A stretch of DNA of 64,000 nucleotides from Amia ocellicauda (GCF_036373705.1 NC_089864.1:3625001-3689000), one strand, 5' to 3'. Positions 43,437-55,069 are shown, counted from the stretch's first letter. Numbers and translations: made by a program. The notes: a model not told the origin generated them from the sequence alone.

Positions 43437-44657
43437 CACTATCCTAAAGGATTATTAGGAACACCATACTAATACTGTGTTTGACCCCCTTTCGCCTTCA
43501 GAACTGCCTTAATTCTACGTGGCATTGATTCAACAAGGTGCTGAAAGCATTCTTTAGAAATGTTGGCCCATATTGATAGGATAGCATCTTGCAGTTGATG
43601 GAGATTTGTGGGATGCACATCCAGGACACGAAGCTCCTGTTCCACCACATCCCAAAGATGCTCTATTGGGTTGAGATCTGGTGACTGTGGGGGCCAGTTT
43701 AGTACAGTGAACTAATTGTCATGTTCAAGAAACCAATTTGAAATGATTCGACCTTTGTGACATGGTGCATTATCCTGCTGGAAGTGGCCATCAGAGGATG
43801 GGTACATGGTGGTCATAAAGGGATGGACATGGTCAGAAACAATGCTCAGGTAGGCCGTGGCATTTAAACGATGCCCAATTGGCACTAAGGGGCCTAAAGT
43901 GTGCCAAGAAAACATCCCCCACACCATTACACCACCACCACCAGCCTGCACAGTGGTAACAAGGCATGATGGATCCATGTTCTCATTCTGTTTACGCCAA
44001 ATTCTGACTCTACCATCTGAATGTCTCAACAGAAATCGAGACTCATCAGACCAGGCAACATTTTTCCAGTCTTCAACTGTCCAATTTTGGTGAGCTTGTG
44101 CAAATTGTAGCCTCTTTTTCCTATTTGTAGTGGAGATGAGTGGTACCCGGTGGGGTCTTCTGCTGTTGTAGCCCATCCGCCTCAAGGTTGTACGTGTTGT
44201 GGCTTCACAAATGCTTTGCTGCATACCTCGGTTGTAACGAGTGGTTATTTCAGTCAAAGTTGCTCTTCTATCAGCTTGAATCAGTCGGCCCATTCTCCTC
44301 TGACCTCTAGCATCAACAAGGCATTTTCGCCCACAGGACTGCCGCATACTGGATGTTTTTCCCTTTTCACACCATTCTTTGTAAACCCTAGAAATGGTTG
44401 TGCGTGAAAATCCCAGTAACTGAGCAGATTGTGAAATACTCAGACCGGCCCGTCTGGCACCAACAACCATGCCACGCTCAAAATTGCTTAAATCACCTTT
44501 CTTTCCCATTCAGACATTCAGTTTGGAGTTCAGGAGATTGTCTTGACCAGGACCACACCCCTAAATGCATTGAAGCAACTGCCATGTGATTGGTTGATTA
44601 GATAATTGCATTAATGAGAAATTGAACAGGTGTTCCTAATAATCCTTTAGGTGAGTG
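43437..44657 (-). mobile_element. Tc1-like element copy 2
   Basis: Full length, 1.22 kb, with inverted ends CACTATCCTAAAGGATTATT and AATAATCCTTTAGGTGAGTG. Nearly identical to copy 3. Separated from copy 3 only by TATATA. Confidence 0.9.
43470..44509 (-). pseudogene. Tc1-like transposase copy 2, one nonsense codon
   Basis: Same protein as copy 3 from ATG at 44509 reading down. It has a TAG at 43712 (Glu codon GAG in copy 3) after 265 codons, and lacks one Gly codon near residue 60. The region beyond the stop remains alignable, including the third catalytic residue. It is a recently killed copy. Confidence 0.85.
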
Positions 44658-44663
44658 TATATA

Positions 44664-45887
44664 CACTCACCTAAAGGATTATTAGGAACACCATACTAAT
44701 ACTGTGTTTGACCCCCTTTCACCTTCAGAACTGCCTTAATTCTACGTGGCATTGATTCAACAAGGTGCTGAAAGCATTCTTTAGAAATGTTGGCCCATAT
44801 TGATAGGATAGCATCTTGCAGTTGATGGAGATTTGTGGGATGCACATCCAGGGCACGAAGCTCTCGTTCCACCACATCCCAAAGATGCTCTATTGGGTTG
44901 AGATCTGGTGACTGTGGGGGCCAGTTTAGTACAGTGAACTCATTGTCATGTTCAAGAAACCAATTTGAAATGATTCGACCTTTGTGACATGGTGCATTAT
45001 CCTGCTGGAAGTAGCCATCAGAGGATGGGTACATGGTGGTCATAAAGGGATGGACATGGTCAGAAACAATGCTCAGGTAGGCCGTGGCATTTAAACGATG
45101 CCCAATTGGCACTAAGGGGCCTAAAGTGTGCCAAGAAAACATCCCCCACACCATTACACCACCACCACCAGCCTGCACAGTGGTAACAAGGCATGATGGA
45201 TCCATGTTCTCATTCTGTTTATGCCAAATTCTGACTCTACCATCTGAATGTCTCAACAGAAATCGAGACTCATCAGACCAGGCAACATTTTTCCAGTCTT
45301 CAACTGTCCAATTTTGGTGAGCTTGTGCAAATTGTAGCCTCTTTTTCCTATTTGTAGTGGAGATGAGTGGTACCCGGTGGGGTCTTCTGCTGTTGTAGCC
45401 CATCCGCCTCAAGGTTGTACGTGTTGTGGCTTCACAAATGCTTTGCTGCATACCTCGATTGTAATGAGTGGTTATTTCAGTCAAAGTTGCTCTTCTATCA
45501 GCTTGAATCAGTCGGCCCATTCTCCTCTGACCTCTAGCATCAACAAGGCATTTTCGACCCCCACAGGACTGCCGCATACTGGATGTTTTTCCCTTTTCAC
45601 ACCATTCTTTGTAAACCCTAGAAATGGTTGTGCGTGAAAATCCCAGTAACTGAGCAGATTGTGAAATACTCAGACCGGCCCGTCTGGCACCAACAACCAT
45701 GCCACGCTCAAAATTGCTTAAATCACCTTTCTTTCCCATTCAGACATTCAGTTTGGAGTTCAGGAGATTGTCTTGACCAGGACCACACCACTAAATGCAT
45801 TGAAGCAACTGCCATGTGATTGGTTGGTTAGATAATTGCATTAATGAGAAATTGAACAGGTGTTCCTAATAATCCTTTAGGTGAGTG
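44664..45887 (-). mobile_element. Tc1-like element copy 3, apparently complete
   Basis: 1224 bp with inverted ends CACTCACCTAAAGGATTATT and AATAATCCTTTAGGTGAGTG, TA on both sides, and one open transposase gene. The ends are intact and the reading frame is unbroken. Confidence 0.92.
44696..45739 (-). CDS. Intact Tc1-like transposase
   Basis: 347 codons from ATG at 45739 reading down to a stop at 44696. The N-terminal paired-type DNA-binding part is MGKKGDLSNFERGMVVGARR followed by SISQSAQLLGFSRTTISRVY. Next comes a basic linker with RRPHRVPL, then the DDE catalytic domain. First Asp is in VAWSDESRF (about residue 150), second in YFQQDNAPCHKG (about 245), third (E) in [12 protein letters not shown] (about 280). 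Length and motif order match an average Tc1 transposase. It cuts and reinserts its own element at TA dinucleotides. Whether it is expressed cannot be told from sequence. Confidence 0.92.
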   Translation of the reverse strand: MGKKGDLSNFERGMVVGARRAGLSISQSAQLLGFSRTTISRVYKEWCEKGKTSSMRQSCGGRKCLVDARGQRRMGRLIQADRRATLTEITTHYNRGMQQSICEATTRTTLRRMGYNSRRPHRVPLISTTNRKKRLQFAQAHQNWTVEDWKNVAWSDESRFLLRHSDGRVRIWHKQNENMDPSCLVTTVQAGGGGVMVWGMFSWHTLGPLVPIGHRLNATAYLSIVSDHVHPFMTTMYPSSDGYFQQDNAPCHKGRIISNWFLEHDNEFTVLNWPPQSPDLNPIEHLWDVVERELRALDVHPTNLHQLQDAILSIWANISKECFQHLVESMPRRIKAVLKVKGGQTQY

Positions 45888-45899
45888 TATATTCATTCA

Positions 45900-45947
<48 letters not shown>
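45900..45947 (+). repeat. (TA)n microsatellite
   Basis: Pure TA run just beyond the right end of Tc1-like copy 3. Confidence 0.95.
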
Positions 45948-45951
<4 letters not shown>

Positions 45952-46679
45952 TTTTCGACTATCCTCTGTGGATTGTGAAGGAAGGGCTCTCTAATGTTAT
46001 ATTTGGCACTATTTTGTGGGGACTTGCTTTTAAACTATTATTGTTATATAGTTGTTTTCGTGACGTGCTTTAAACTTTAATAGTATAAATAAAGGATGGA
46101 TGTGCTCTGACAAACTGTATGATTACGATCTGCTTATATTGACTTATGAATTTAAAAGATCGGTATGTAAGTATACATTGAAAAGAGTAAGCATTTAAAG
46201 TTATATTCAACACATACATGCAATGTTAAGCTCTATTAACACAGAGCGCAATGGGATAATAGGGATTATCTACGTCACTGCCTGTTAGCCCCGCCCACCG
46301 ATTCACGCATATAGTAGGTAAATAGCGAGAGAGGCAAACGCAGGTCTGTGCAGAAACCAAACGATAAAGATGATCCGAAGACAACATTTGACACGGTTTT
46401 TACTTTAATGAAAATGATGGACAATGAATATAAGAACGACACCTTGACAGACGATGGTACATTCATTCATACTTCGTTTACATGAAGCAGCGCGAATTAT
46501 CCTTTGTCAGATATAACTATTAACGCCTAGTATCTAAACTTTATATGCAACAACCAATGAAATATAAAACGTGTCATATGCATAAATGTTAACAACATAA
46601 CGACACAAACTTCGGGTAAACTCTAATGCAATAGGCTAAATACCTCACAAATATATAAAGTATGAATATAAATGTGGAT

Positions 46680-46930
46680 GATTATTTCCCCCGCTGTCGC
46701 AGGCTGTAGTATCCTCGCCATTTGAGGTGCAGGTTCGTTGTCTTGTGTTTCGGGATCAGACTCTGGATCAAACATGTTTGGCTGAATTTCACCGGCTGCC
46801 ATTTCTCAACATCGGACATTTTCAACACAATTCCACGTGTAGTGACGCGAGTGACGTGTTTAAATATGGAAACTGTCAGCCAATCACAGAGCGGCGTTTA
46901 CTTCCGCGTTACAGTCCGCCGCGCCTGTTA
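46680..46930 (-). promoter_or_regulatory. CpG-richer block with a possible first exon
   Basis: The - strand carries an ATG near 46803 reading MAAGEIQPNMFDPESDPE, an acidic start with fair context. The adjacent + flank has CACGTG-like and GTGACG elements and CAATCACAG. It could be a short promoter with first exon, perhaps of transposon-associated origin. No downstream exon was found. Confidence 0.25.
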
Positions 46931-48150
46931 ATTCTAAATTAGGATGTTTTTTGATGTAAAAATCTTGATAACATTATAAGTGGACCTCGGAGAACAGTAC
47001 ATAATAATAAAAAAGGCAGTTCATGACCCCTTTAATACAGAAATAAATAGCACGCTGTGACCGCAGTGGAAATCACAGTGCAGCTGTGATATATACATAT
47101 AATATATACTACATTATATCAGCTTAATACTGTTGTATATATAGTCTAACTATGTCGATAAGTGCCTTTTTGAACTTCTCCTTGTCACACCACTCTGCTG
47201 CACTCACTCACAATCTCCATACAACTCCATACATACAGCTTCCTTCCCAGGCCAACCCACACATATTTGGAAAAATATTAACTAAAATCACTTTATAGCA
47301 ATACAACAATGTAATACTATCAATTAACAGACAATAAGACTCACTGCTAAATGGATCATGTGATAGGCACTCAGTATCCCTGTATTTATACAATGAGACT
47401 CTTACCTACTTCACTCCTGGCGTTTCTCTGGTGGCTTCTCCTTAACTCCAAGTCCACTGCGGGTGGTGGGTTAGGGGCATTAACCCTTGTAGGCACTGCA
47501 TCCCATTTCAATCCAGCATGGCTACAAGATCATCAAAGATAAACTGATCCCCTTCATTGGCTGATTTTTTTTCTAAAAGCAATTCTATGTGACTGAGATA
47601 TTTGTTCAGTATATACATACTCATTAGATGGCTCTTGACCTGGCTGGGTGGAAATGTGCGCTGTGCACTGTAGCTCTGAGCCTCTGAGCGCATCCCCATC
47701 AGAGACACATCCCTGAGACTGAGACCCCCCTGCACCTGCACACCTGCACACTCATTCACTACATTACTAGTTCAATATTACAGCTAACAAGAACTACCCA
47801 GAAGAAAAAACAAGGCTACATTCATTGTAAAACAGGAGGAAGTCTAGGCTACAGGCAGACTCTGTAGTCTCATGTTTTTAAGGTTTTGTGCGTTTGGGTT
47901 GGGTGCTGTAAGTGGAAGTTATTCTTTACCACCTCATAACACAGTGCCGTCCTGCCGCCATAGCATGTCTTACACACAATAATAGGTTATCAATTAACTG
48001 ATTTCGGCCACTGTATTTAATAACCCCATTCTTACTTAGAGGCACATCCATATAAATCGAAATGAATATGATGTTTCATGGCTACTGTAGGACTGCAGTT
48101 TCTAAAGGAAGATACAGTGCAGCAGCAGCAGAAGAAACACTGAAAATACT
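46931..48150. other. No gene recognised
   Basis: Mixed sequence with short frames only. A frame on - at 47508-47759 ending FIFDDLVAMLD has no recognisable domain. Confidence 0.35.
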
Positions 48151-48160
48151 TTCACACTTT

Positions 48161-48286
48161 AGTGAATAATTGCCTGTCAGGGTCTTTATGGAAACGGTGA
48201 AAGGCAAGACTATGTTTGTTATCAAACTGATAGTTGTTGCAGTTAATAGATGCACACAACTTTCTGCAGTTTTTCCACTTTGACAT
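48161..48286 (-). CDS. THAP-like zinc-finger N-terminal exon
   Basis: The - strand ATG at 48286 reads MSKWKNCRKLCASINCNNYQ, then FDNKHSLAFHRFHKDPDRQL. The spacing of Cys residues and the LAFHRFxKDP block fit the start of a THAP domain (C2CH DNA-binding fold; consensus CxxxxC and F-x-R-F-P-x-D). The second half of the domain (Trp, later Cys and His, AVPTIF) is not found nearby and no clean GT donor follows. It is a partial or broken gene, perhaps transposon-derived. Confidence 0.5.
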
Positions 48287-48339
48287 CACTGTCGGGCTCA
48301 TGCTGTCGGTACAGGTTGTGTGTAACTGTGTCTCACAGT

Positions 48340-48395
48340 CCAAAATGGCGGCAGCGCTACCGCCGCGCCATCTAGCGGCGATTGTCAAAAAAGCG
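48340..48395 (+). promoter_or_regulatory. GC-rich segment with YY1-like and CTAGCGGC motifs
   Basis: CAAAATGGCGGCAGCG matches the YY1-type AANATGGCGGC element. CGCCATCTAGCGGCG is a partial match to a CTCF core. It lies just upstream (- strand sense) of the THAP-like start, so it may be that gene's promoter. A second CATCTAGCGGCG occurs at 23350. Confidence 0.35.
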
Positions 48396-48419
48396 CCTGA
48401 GCGCCGACCTCCGTGAAGT

Positions 48420-48800
48420 TGGCGCCCCATGTGTTCAGAATATGAATCAAAATATACGCATTCGTTTGTGCTGCATTTGTGCTGGTTTGTGCCGCAAAAA
48501 TCATCGTTTGTGCCGGTATGGTTCCCGTGATATTAAAGATTATATTTTATGAGCTGTGACGTCACTCAGCACCCCATCAACCTCCAAATCGCACCAAAAT
48601 AGTCTATTTCGTTTGCGCTACGTTAGTGCCGGTTTGTGCCGTATTTGTTTTCATCAGTGCAGTTATAGTTTTTTAGTTATTCATTTTTTAATTAGCAGCG
48701 ATGACGTCACCTAGCACCCCATCACACTCCAAATCGATCCAAAGTGTGTCATTCGTTTGTGCAGCAAAAATCATTGTTTATACCCACATGACTCTGGAGA
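48420..48800 (+). repeat. Imperfect tandem repeat with GTTTGTGCCG motif
   Basis: Two to three diverged units of about 145 bp share TTCGTTTGTGC, GATGACGTCAC and AGCACCCCATCA. Probably transposon-derived. Confidence 0.6.
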
Positions 48801-49609
48801 TATCACCCATTATATTTGTATCACTTCACAGGGGTCTCTGTCCTTTATGCTGCGATGGTGCCGATTTGTGCTGTAAATGCACCGGCTATGTTGGCCGTAT
48901 CCGGCTTCAATGTCATTCTGCTCGGACGTGGCCGTGCAATGAAACAACAGGGTCTTTACTCGGCTCAATACAGCAGGGCAGGACAGACAACACCAATCAA
49001 GCCATGTTTTGCTTTAATAATAATTAAACACGTCATCAGTGCATACACTTCTCTATGTCTCGTTTTCCTAGTTTAGGACTATATCATTGTGTATAGGCTT
49101 CAGCCTAAACCCCTACCACGAAACCGCAAACAAACACTGGAAACCAGGACAGTTCACTAATGAATACCTGTTATCAACAGGTTCACCGCTCCAATCTGGG
49201 TACAAGGAAGTCGCCTGTAACTCTGAACCCTATACAACTGAAAAGGTTTTTTTTTTTTTTGCACCAGACATCAGTTATCCAGGGCAACTTCTTACTAGAA
49301 GGTCGATGCTATTCACGCATTGTAAGGTATTTCAATCGCATTGCATTAAAAGCTGAGCCATGTACCCTAATAAAACAGTGGTCAGCATAGCACGAAGACG
49401 TGATAATGAAAGAAGCTGATTCAAGAATTGGGAATGCTTCGATTGAAATCGATGTTTTTTACTAAAATAAATATCCTACATTTAGATTCTAACTTTTGGA
49501 AATGAAGCTTATAAACAGCATGGGGCCTGAAAGTCAATACAATCAATGTACAGTTTGTGTGTCTCAGTGTACAGAGTGTGTGTGTGTGTGTGTTTGTGCA
49601 TCTGCTTCT

Positions 49610-49711
49610 CTAACAGCTCGTCTCCAGCTGTGTGCGCTTCACTAAGACCTCCGCGATCTTTTCGATGTCATCCATCTTGCTCTTCAGCTTGTGGATGACC
49701 TCGTCCTTCTC
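49610..49711 (-). CDS. Unidentified C-terminal exon (coiled-coil)
   Basis: - strand acceptor TGGTCGCCAG, then 33 codons EKDEVIHKLKSKMDDIEKIA then EVLVKRTQLETSC and a TAG stop. The heptad-like spacing of I/L/V (VIHKLKSKMDDIEKIAEVL) predicts a coiled coil. The codon choice and clean acceptor make a real exon plausible. No upstream exon of the same gene was identified. Product unknown. Confidence 0.45.
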   Translation of the reverse strand, partial: EKDEVIHKLKSKMDDIEKIAEVLVKRTQLETSC

Positions 49712-49739
49712 CTGGCGACCAGGGTGGAGAGGTTTGTGA

Positions 49740-50240
49740 GATGAGAGCACGGGCTGGGAGCTGCTTGTAGCGCTCTCAGCCCACTACACGTTTTGCACCG
49801 TAATTTCCATTAAACACACGTATTTCACATCTGCACGTTTCATTTGAGTTCTCGCCCTCCAGTCCCCTGCAGTGCATGTGTTAACGGAGTCAGTGATTGG
49901 CGGATTTAAAGCCCCTGTGTGGGCAGTGACCGGTGGCCGCTCCCAGGACAGTGCAGCTCAGAGGACGGGCGACAGCGGGCGGGGTTTTATAATCCCCACT
50001 GCTGAGCCTCTCGCCTGCACTGCTCGCTGGTTGTTTGTGTTTTTGTGTATTTTAATTAATTTTAAACTTTGTGTTTTACATGATTTTAAAACATGTACAT
50101 TTTTACATTAAATAAACAATGTATTTTGAAAGAGACAGTCTGGCTGCTCTCTCCCACAATGCTGCTCCCCTCATTCGCACCCGTAGCCACCCCGCCGAGC
50201 TCCCATGCGCTACATACAGCAGTGTGCTATACTCACAATC
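49740..50240. other. No gene recognised
   Basis: Includes a GC-rich stretch (49910-50010) and an AT-rich one. No exon seen. Confidence 0.35.
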
Positions 50241-50244
50241 ATTG

Positions 50245-50608
50245 TGTTTAATGTGTGTGATCTCTCGTCTGCGCAATGAGAGACTGCGCACTCGACTGCA
50301 CTGACTCTTCTGTTCGTCCCTTCAGCCCATGGCAAGACTTCAACTCAAATCCTAACACAATGAAAATCTCTGATCCTGACGCACAGACTAGTATTAGTGC
50401 TGAAAGAAGCAGCAGTGATTTTAGCCGAGTGGGGAGTCATGTCAGTGGTAGTAGTAGCAGAAACAGTGCAGTCAAGAGTTCAAAATGCCAAGTGTCCTAT
50501 TCTTATAACAGGCCATAACATACTGTGACAATTACACGTTTAATACCACAAAATGCCAACCCTTAACCACAGACTGCAGCCTGAGGGCTCACAACCTGGC
50601 GTGTGCGT

Positions 50609-50612
<4 letters not shown>
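50245..50612 (+). repeat. Long inverted repeat, left arm (~365 bp)
   Basis: Inverted and nearly identical to 55776-56132. It includes an open stretch with ATG at 50360 (MKISDPDAQTSISAERSSSD, Ser-rich, ending in a TAA near 50516), present in both arms. The function of the frame is unknown. Confidence 0.85.
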
Positions 50613-50640
<28 letters not shown>

Positions 50641-51756
50641 TTTATATACAAGCATGTACAAGATAATAGTTAATTATTATCATTACATTTTCTTTACTTC
50701 TCTGAATGGTGTTTGAATTTGTTTCGTTCTTCAGGTACAGACGTGGCAGTAGTGTTACAATTATAATAACACTACTGTTACAATTATAACAGTATTACAA
50801 TTATAATTCCCCTCCCCCCTTGCAATATTTATAGCTAAGAGATTACAGTATGTCATTTTAGGAAAGATTTTGGGCTTTAAAATCAACTGGATAGTGCCAA
50901 GTGGTCAGGTGAAAGAATTAAACCGTTACCAAACATTAGTCACATCATTGTATTATTATTTTGTACTCCTTTTCACAAGAGTAGTATTTGTATTACATAT
51001 AAGGTGAACACATGATTTTCCATTGATATTCCACAAATTGTGTTGTATTTACAGCATGACTTGACTTTCTGTTCCAGAATGTGAGAAGCATTTTCATGAT
51101 GGGGTGGAGGTAGAAGTAAAACGTGGAAAACTGAACAAAATGAAAACTTCAGTAGAATTCTAAGTGCTTCATCAAATTGAAACATTGTACAGATCACTAT
51201 TAAATACATTTCTGTACATATTACTGTGTGTGTGTGTGTGTGTGTCTTGAATCTTATTCCCGAATATCCATGTCACAATGAACCCACAGTGTGAGCTCTT
51301 AGGTCACAAGGAGCTCACACCGTGGTTAGAGTTTTAGCTCAGTGTGACCTCACATTTTTCACTGGGTAAAGGACTTTGGGGGAATTGCATGTGGGCTGTA
51401 AAGATGATTGGGATACATTGTCTGGGGTTTAGAGGATTGTGACTCAGGTAATTGGGGTGAAGTGTATTAGCTTTAGTGGAGGAGGGTCAAGGACTCAGGT
51501 TAAGATTTACTGTGTCATAATTTCAGAGGGAGCAGTTCAGTAGACAGGAAACAGTGAGGATGAAGTGACCACTGCGGGGAAGAGTGAGAGCTATGAGATC
51601 CCTGTACCTCTGCGCCAGGGACTGACTCTCCTACAATGAATGCCTCGAGCAATTCTACATTAGTGTTGTTGTTGTTAATATTGATTCGAAGCCTAATAAA
51701 ATACATTCTAAAAAGACAAAATGACAACTGATCTCACTGCTATCCTTAAAATCATT

Positions 51757-51781
51757 CACACACACACCTGTACTGCAGTCA

Positions 51782-51821
<40 letters not shown>

Positions 51822-51882
51822 GTACTGAAGAGTCACTACTCACACACACACACACACACACACCTGTACTGCAGAGTCACTA

Positions 51883-51915
<33 letters not shown>

Positions 51916-51987
51916 GTACTGAAGAGTCACTACACACACACACCTGTACTGGAGAGTCACTACACACACACCTGTACTGCAGAGTCA

Positions 51988-52025
<38 letters not shown>

Positions 52026-52362
52026 GTACTGCAGAGTCACTACACACACACACCTGTACTGCAGAGTCACTACACACACACACCTGTACTGGAGAGCCAC
52101 TACGCACACACCTGTACTGGAGAGCCACTATACACACACCTGTACTGCAGAGTCACTACACACACACACACACACCTGTACTGCAGAGTCACTACACACA
52201 CACACCTGTACTGGAGAGCCACTACACACACACACACCTGTACTGGAGAGCCACTACACACACACCTGTACTGGAGAGCCACTACACACACCTGTACTGC
52301 AGAGTCACTACACACACACACCTGTACTGCAGAGTCACTACACACACACACCTGTACTGTAC
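51757..52362 (+). repeat. Minisatellite with CACCTGTACTGCAGAGTCAC units
   Basis: About 16 units, each a (CA)n run of variable length plus CCTGTACTGCAGAGTCACTA, with A/G and GGAGAGCC variants. The unit contains PstI-type CTGCAG. Frames within are not genes. Confidence 0.95.
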
Positions 52363-52496
52363 AGAGTCCTACAGAAGGTTCTGATGAGAACAGACATAAT
52401 CTCTGATCTCTGTTATGATCTGATGTTATATAGGATCTACACATCCAGAAATGCATGTAAGGAAGCCCAAAATACAGGAAGCACTTCGGCAGTGCT

Positions 52497-52592
52497 ATGA
52501 AGAGGAAGTGGGAGACTCTCGGTCCACACAGACGCAGAGCTGCAGTGTGGCTCACGCTCTCTCACCCTGGGGACACACGGACAGTCAGGTAA
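52497..52592 (+). pseudogene. Relic signal-peptide exon on + strand
   Basis: GTGGGAGACTCTCGGTCCAC…CACGCTCTCTCACCCTGGGG, then CACACGGACAGTCAG and GTAAGG. It aligns with the sense of the - strand signal exon at 35476-35570. The ATG and about 25 bp around it are deleted, so it cannot start translation. The donor is still intact. It marks an inverted paralogous gene start. Confidence 0.65.
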
Positions 52593-52845
52593 GGGACAGG
52601 GATCCCCACCAATCAGGGGACACGGAAAACACAGGGACTTCTAAAGCGTCAGCACTCGTAAAAACAGCCTTGCTAACATTTGCTTGCTTGACAAATAATA
52701 CAATTGGCTCTGTTGACATATTATTAATATAACACATTATACAGTTTATATAAAACATTAATACCGGCTCTTCACTATTGTAATGAGGGGAATTGAAAAA
52801 GGGCCAATCAAATATTAATGCACTTCAATTAACATTGCATTGTCA

Positions 52846-52847
52846 TT

Positions 52848-52906
<59 letters not shown>

Positions 52907-52920
52907 GTTGTTGTTGTTGT
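52846..52920 (+). repeat. (TTA)n(TTG)n microsatellite
   Basis: Pure trinucleotide run, about 20 TTA units then about 5 TTG units. Confidence 0.95.
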
Positions 52921-53544
52921 CTCACAAAACAGAAATAAGATAGTGTCTGTTTCAGTTGAGAAAATTGTATATTAGCTTGTTTTATGATTAAATTGTTTTT
53001 TGACATAAAATACAGACCGGTAATGTTACCATAAGAATCATTGATTTATGTCATAGACTTCAACACAGGGCCTTAGGTTTAAAAAGGTCCACTTAAAAGC
53101 ACTTAAAAGATACATTTATAATAGTAACTAGTACTAGCTTGCTGTTTAATTGCTCATCTGTAAAGATCGACATAATTTCTTCTATATTTACCAAATTATA
53201 TATACAGCACTGCAATTTTCTCTTAAATCAGCATCTCTACATGTATGGCAGCCATTACATTCAGATTTTTATTTGGAATTTGGGAGTAATGCTGTCAGTA
53301 AAATGTTAATTTTACCCAAACACATACCTATAAATAGTACAACCAGAGAAGCTGATAATATTGCAGTGGTCTCTTAATTTTATATTTATATATATATTTT
53401 AATTGTATATGTTCTGCTCTAGGTAGTCCTGCTAGTATTGTTCAGTGTAAAACATGTTATCAATATGAGACTGAACGCTATGAATATCTGACTGTGTTTC
53501 TGTTTCTAGCACTACTAGCACTACTGACAATGGTGATGAACTCT

Positions 53545-53635
53545 TACCTGTCAGGGCAGCGATGTTGTCTCGGTCTGTCTTCTGAAGTCCCCCGTTTCTA
53601 ATGACAAGCTCGTTCTCAGACTTCCTGCTGAACAA
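53545..53635 (-). pseudogene. Possible receptor-tail exon remnant
   Basis: The - strand frame SENELVIRNGGLQKTDRDN then IAALTG ends at a GTAAGA donor (53550). DNIAAL resembles the mutated cassettes of the + strand receptor (TDNAAI). The entry phase does not fit the other cassettes, so it is uncertain. Confidence 0.25.
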
Positions 53636-54502
53636 GAGAAGCTGCACACAACAACAGTTTCCATCTTAGAGTCATTTTATTTCATGAAGTGCATCATTTT
53701 TCATATTGATATATATGGTCATCGATATGTTTACTGCAGTCCTGAAGATACACAGAACCAGAGACGTGTGATACACAAACTGTAGATCAGCTCCCAAAAT
53801 GCTACAGTAGGACAAATACTTAGCAATGAAACTACAGTTTCAGTCGAATCTAATTCCATATGATCTCCTATGATCAACTCGGTCGAATGCGACTGTTTTT
53901 ACACACTGAACTGACTCTGTGCTGCAGTGACTCATTAAATCTGCAATGCTGTGGAACCCGGTCGGATTCATATCAATATTATGCTGTGCTGTTGCTCATA
54001 ACAGATCATCTTCTATATAATGAATCAAACTGGGACCTGTTTCATTGATTGATGACTGAGAGAGCGGTGTTGTTGTGGGACAGCCGCTGGGACGCACAGG
54101 CGCTGGTGTAAACTCAGCAGTGTGGTCTGTAGACCAGGAGCTCTGACTCAGCTGTCAGCTCTGGACATCACTGGCTGTTTCACCAGCTGATAAAACACAT
54201 CTGTAATACTGCAGAGTGGAGTAAAACTGTAGTAACTGCACAGAAGGCATGAATATTTATACAACATTTAGTAATCTAGTAATGCAGAAAACACCAGGCC
54301 TGAACTATATACTAACCCCAATGATCTGAACTCAAAACTAAGCCATAAATAACCCATTAATCACCAGTCCTACAATTAACACTAATTCTCACTGTTACGC
54401 TGACTTCATTGTAGCCTGTTGCTCTTATAGTACCGTTTTAAAATAAAGACCATTGTTTGATTGATGGACCGGTTTCTCTACAGAGCTGCTACACTGATAC
54501 TC

Positions 54503-54560
54503 ACTCTGACTTTCTCTTGCAATGGTTCACTTGTGCAGTCACTGTCCCCAGCATCAGACC
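54503..54560 (-). pseudogene. Receptor-tail exon remnant (SDCTSE)
   Basis: - strand acceptor TCTCTCTCAG, then SDAGDSDCTSEPLQEKV and GTGAGT. The SDxxxx motif has Cys in the tyrosine position. The exit phase does not match its neighbours, suggesting decay. Confidence 0.35.
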
Positions 54561-54712
54561 CTGAGAGAGAGAGAGAGAGAGAGAGAGCATCACATACAAC
54601 CAGCAGTTTCGACAGACACACAGGGAGGCAGACACAATTGAAGAGTAATTTTGTGTAACGTGGTGTTGTTTAATCTAGTGCCTCTAGTTAACAGTTAAAC
54701 CTGGTCACTCAC

Positions 54713-54772
54713 TGTCTTCGGAGGCTTTGAAGTCCTTCACTCCTGAGTTCTCTCCCTTCGTCGGCTCCGGGG
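54713..54772 (-). pseudogene. Receptor-tail exon remnant (KDFKAS)
   Basis: 60-bp phase 1-1 exon on the - strand with acceptor ATTCTCAG and donor GTGAGT. It encodes PEPTKGENSGVKDFKASED. Phe replaces the expected tyrosine. Size, phase and composition match the + strand tail cassettes. Confidence 0.45.
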
Positions 54773-55069
54773 CTGAGAATTAGAGCAGAGGACACAACCC
54801 GAACATACAGATGTGCCACAGCAGCACCGGGCCGTCACACGGGAACGCTGTGAAGAGACGCCGGTGTGCCGTGTGAAGACAGGAAGCGGGCCGGGCTGCC
54901 GCTGCGCCCCAAGACTGTGACCCGAGTACTCAGACTCGACACTGGGCCCGGGGGCTTGAGTGGCTGGTGAGACACTCAGAGGGAGTCCACCTGAGAGCAC
55001 AGCAAGCCCCTGCCAACGGTGGCCCCACATAGTAAATGTTGCCCAGGACACTGAGAACAGTAAAGGCTC

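Noticed and set aside
43857..45637. + strand frames inside the Tc1-like copies
   Set aside because: Antisense of the - strand transposase.
50276..50518. Ser-rich frame as a gene
   Set aside because: Present in both arms of the inverted repeat and lacking domain or splice evidence; kept only as part of the repeat description.
51757..52362. Possible CRISPR-like array (regular repeat with spacers)
   Set aside because: The variable parts are only (CA)n runs of different length; it is a eukaryotic minisatellite.
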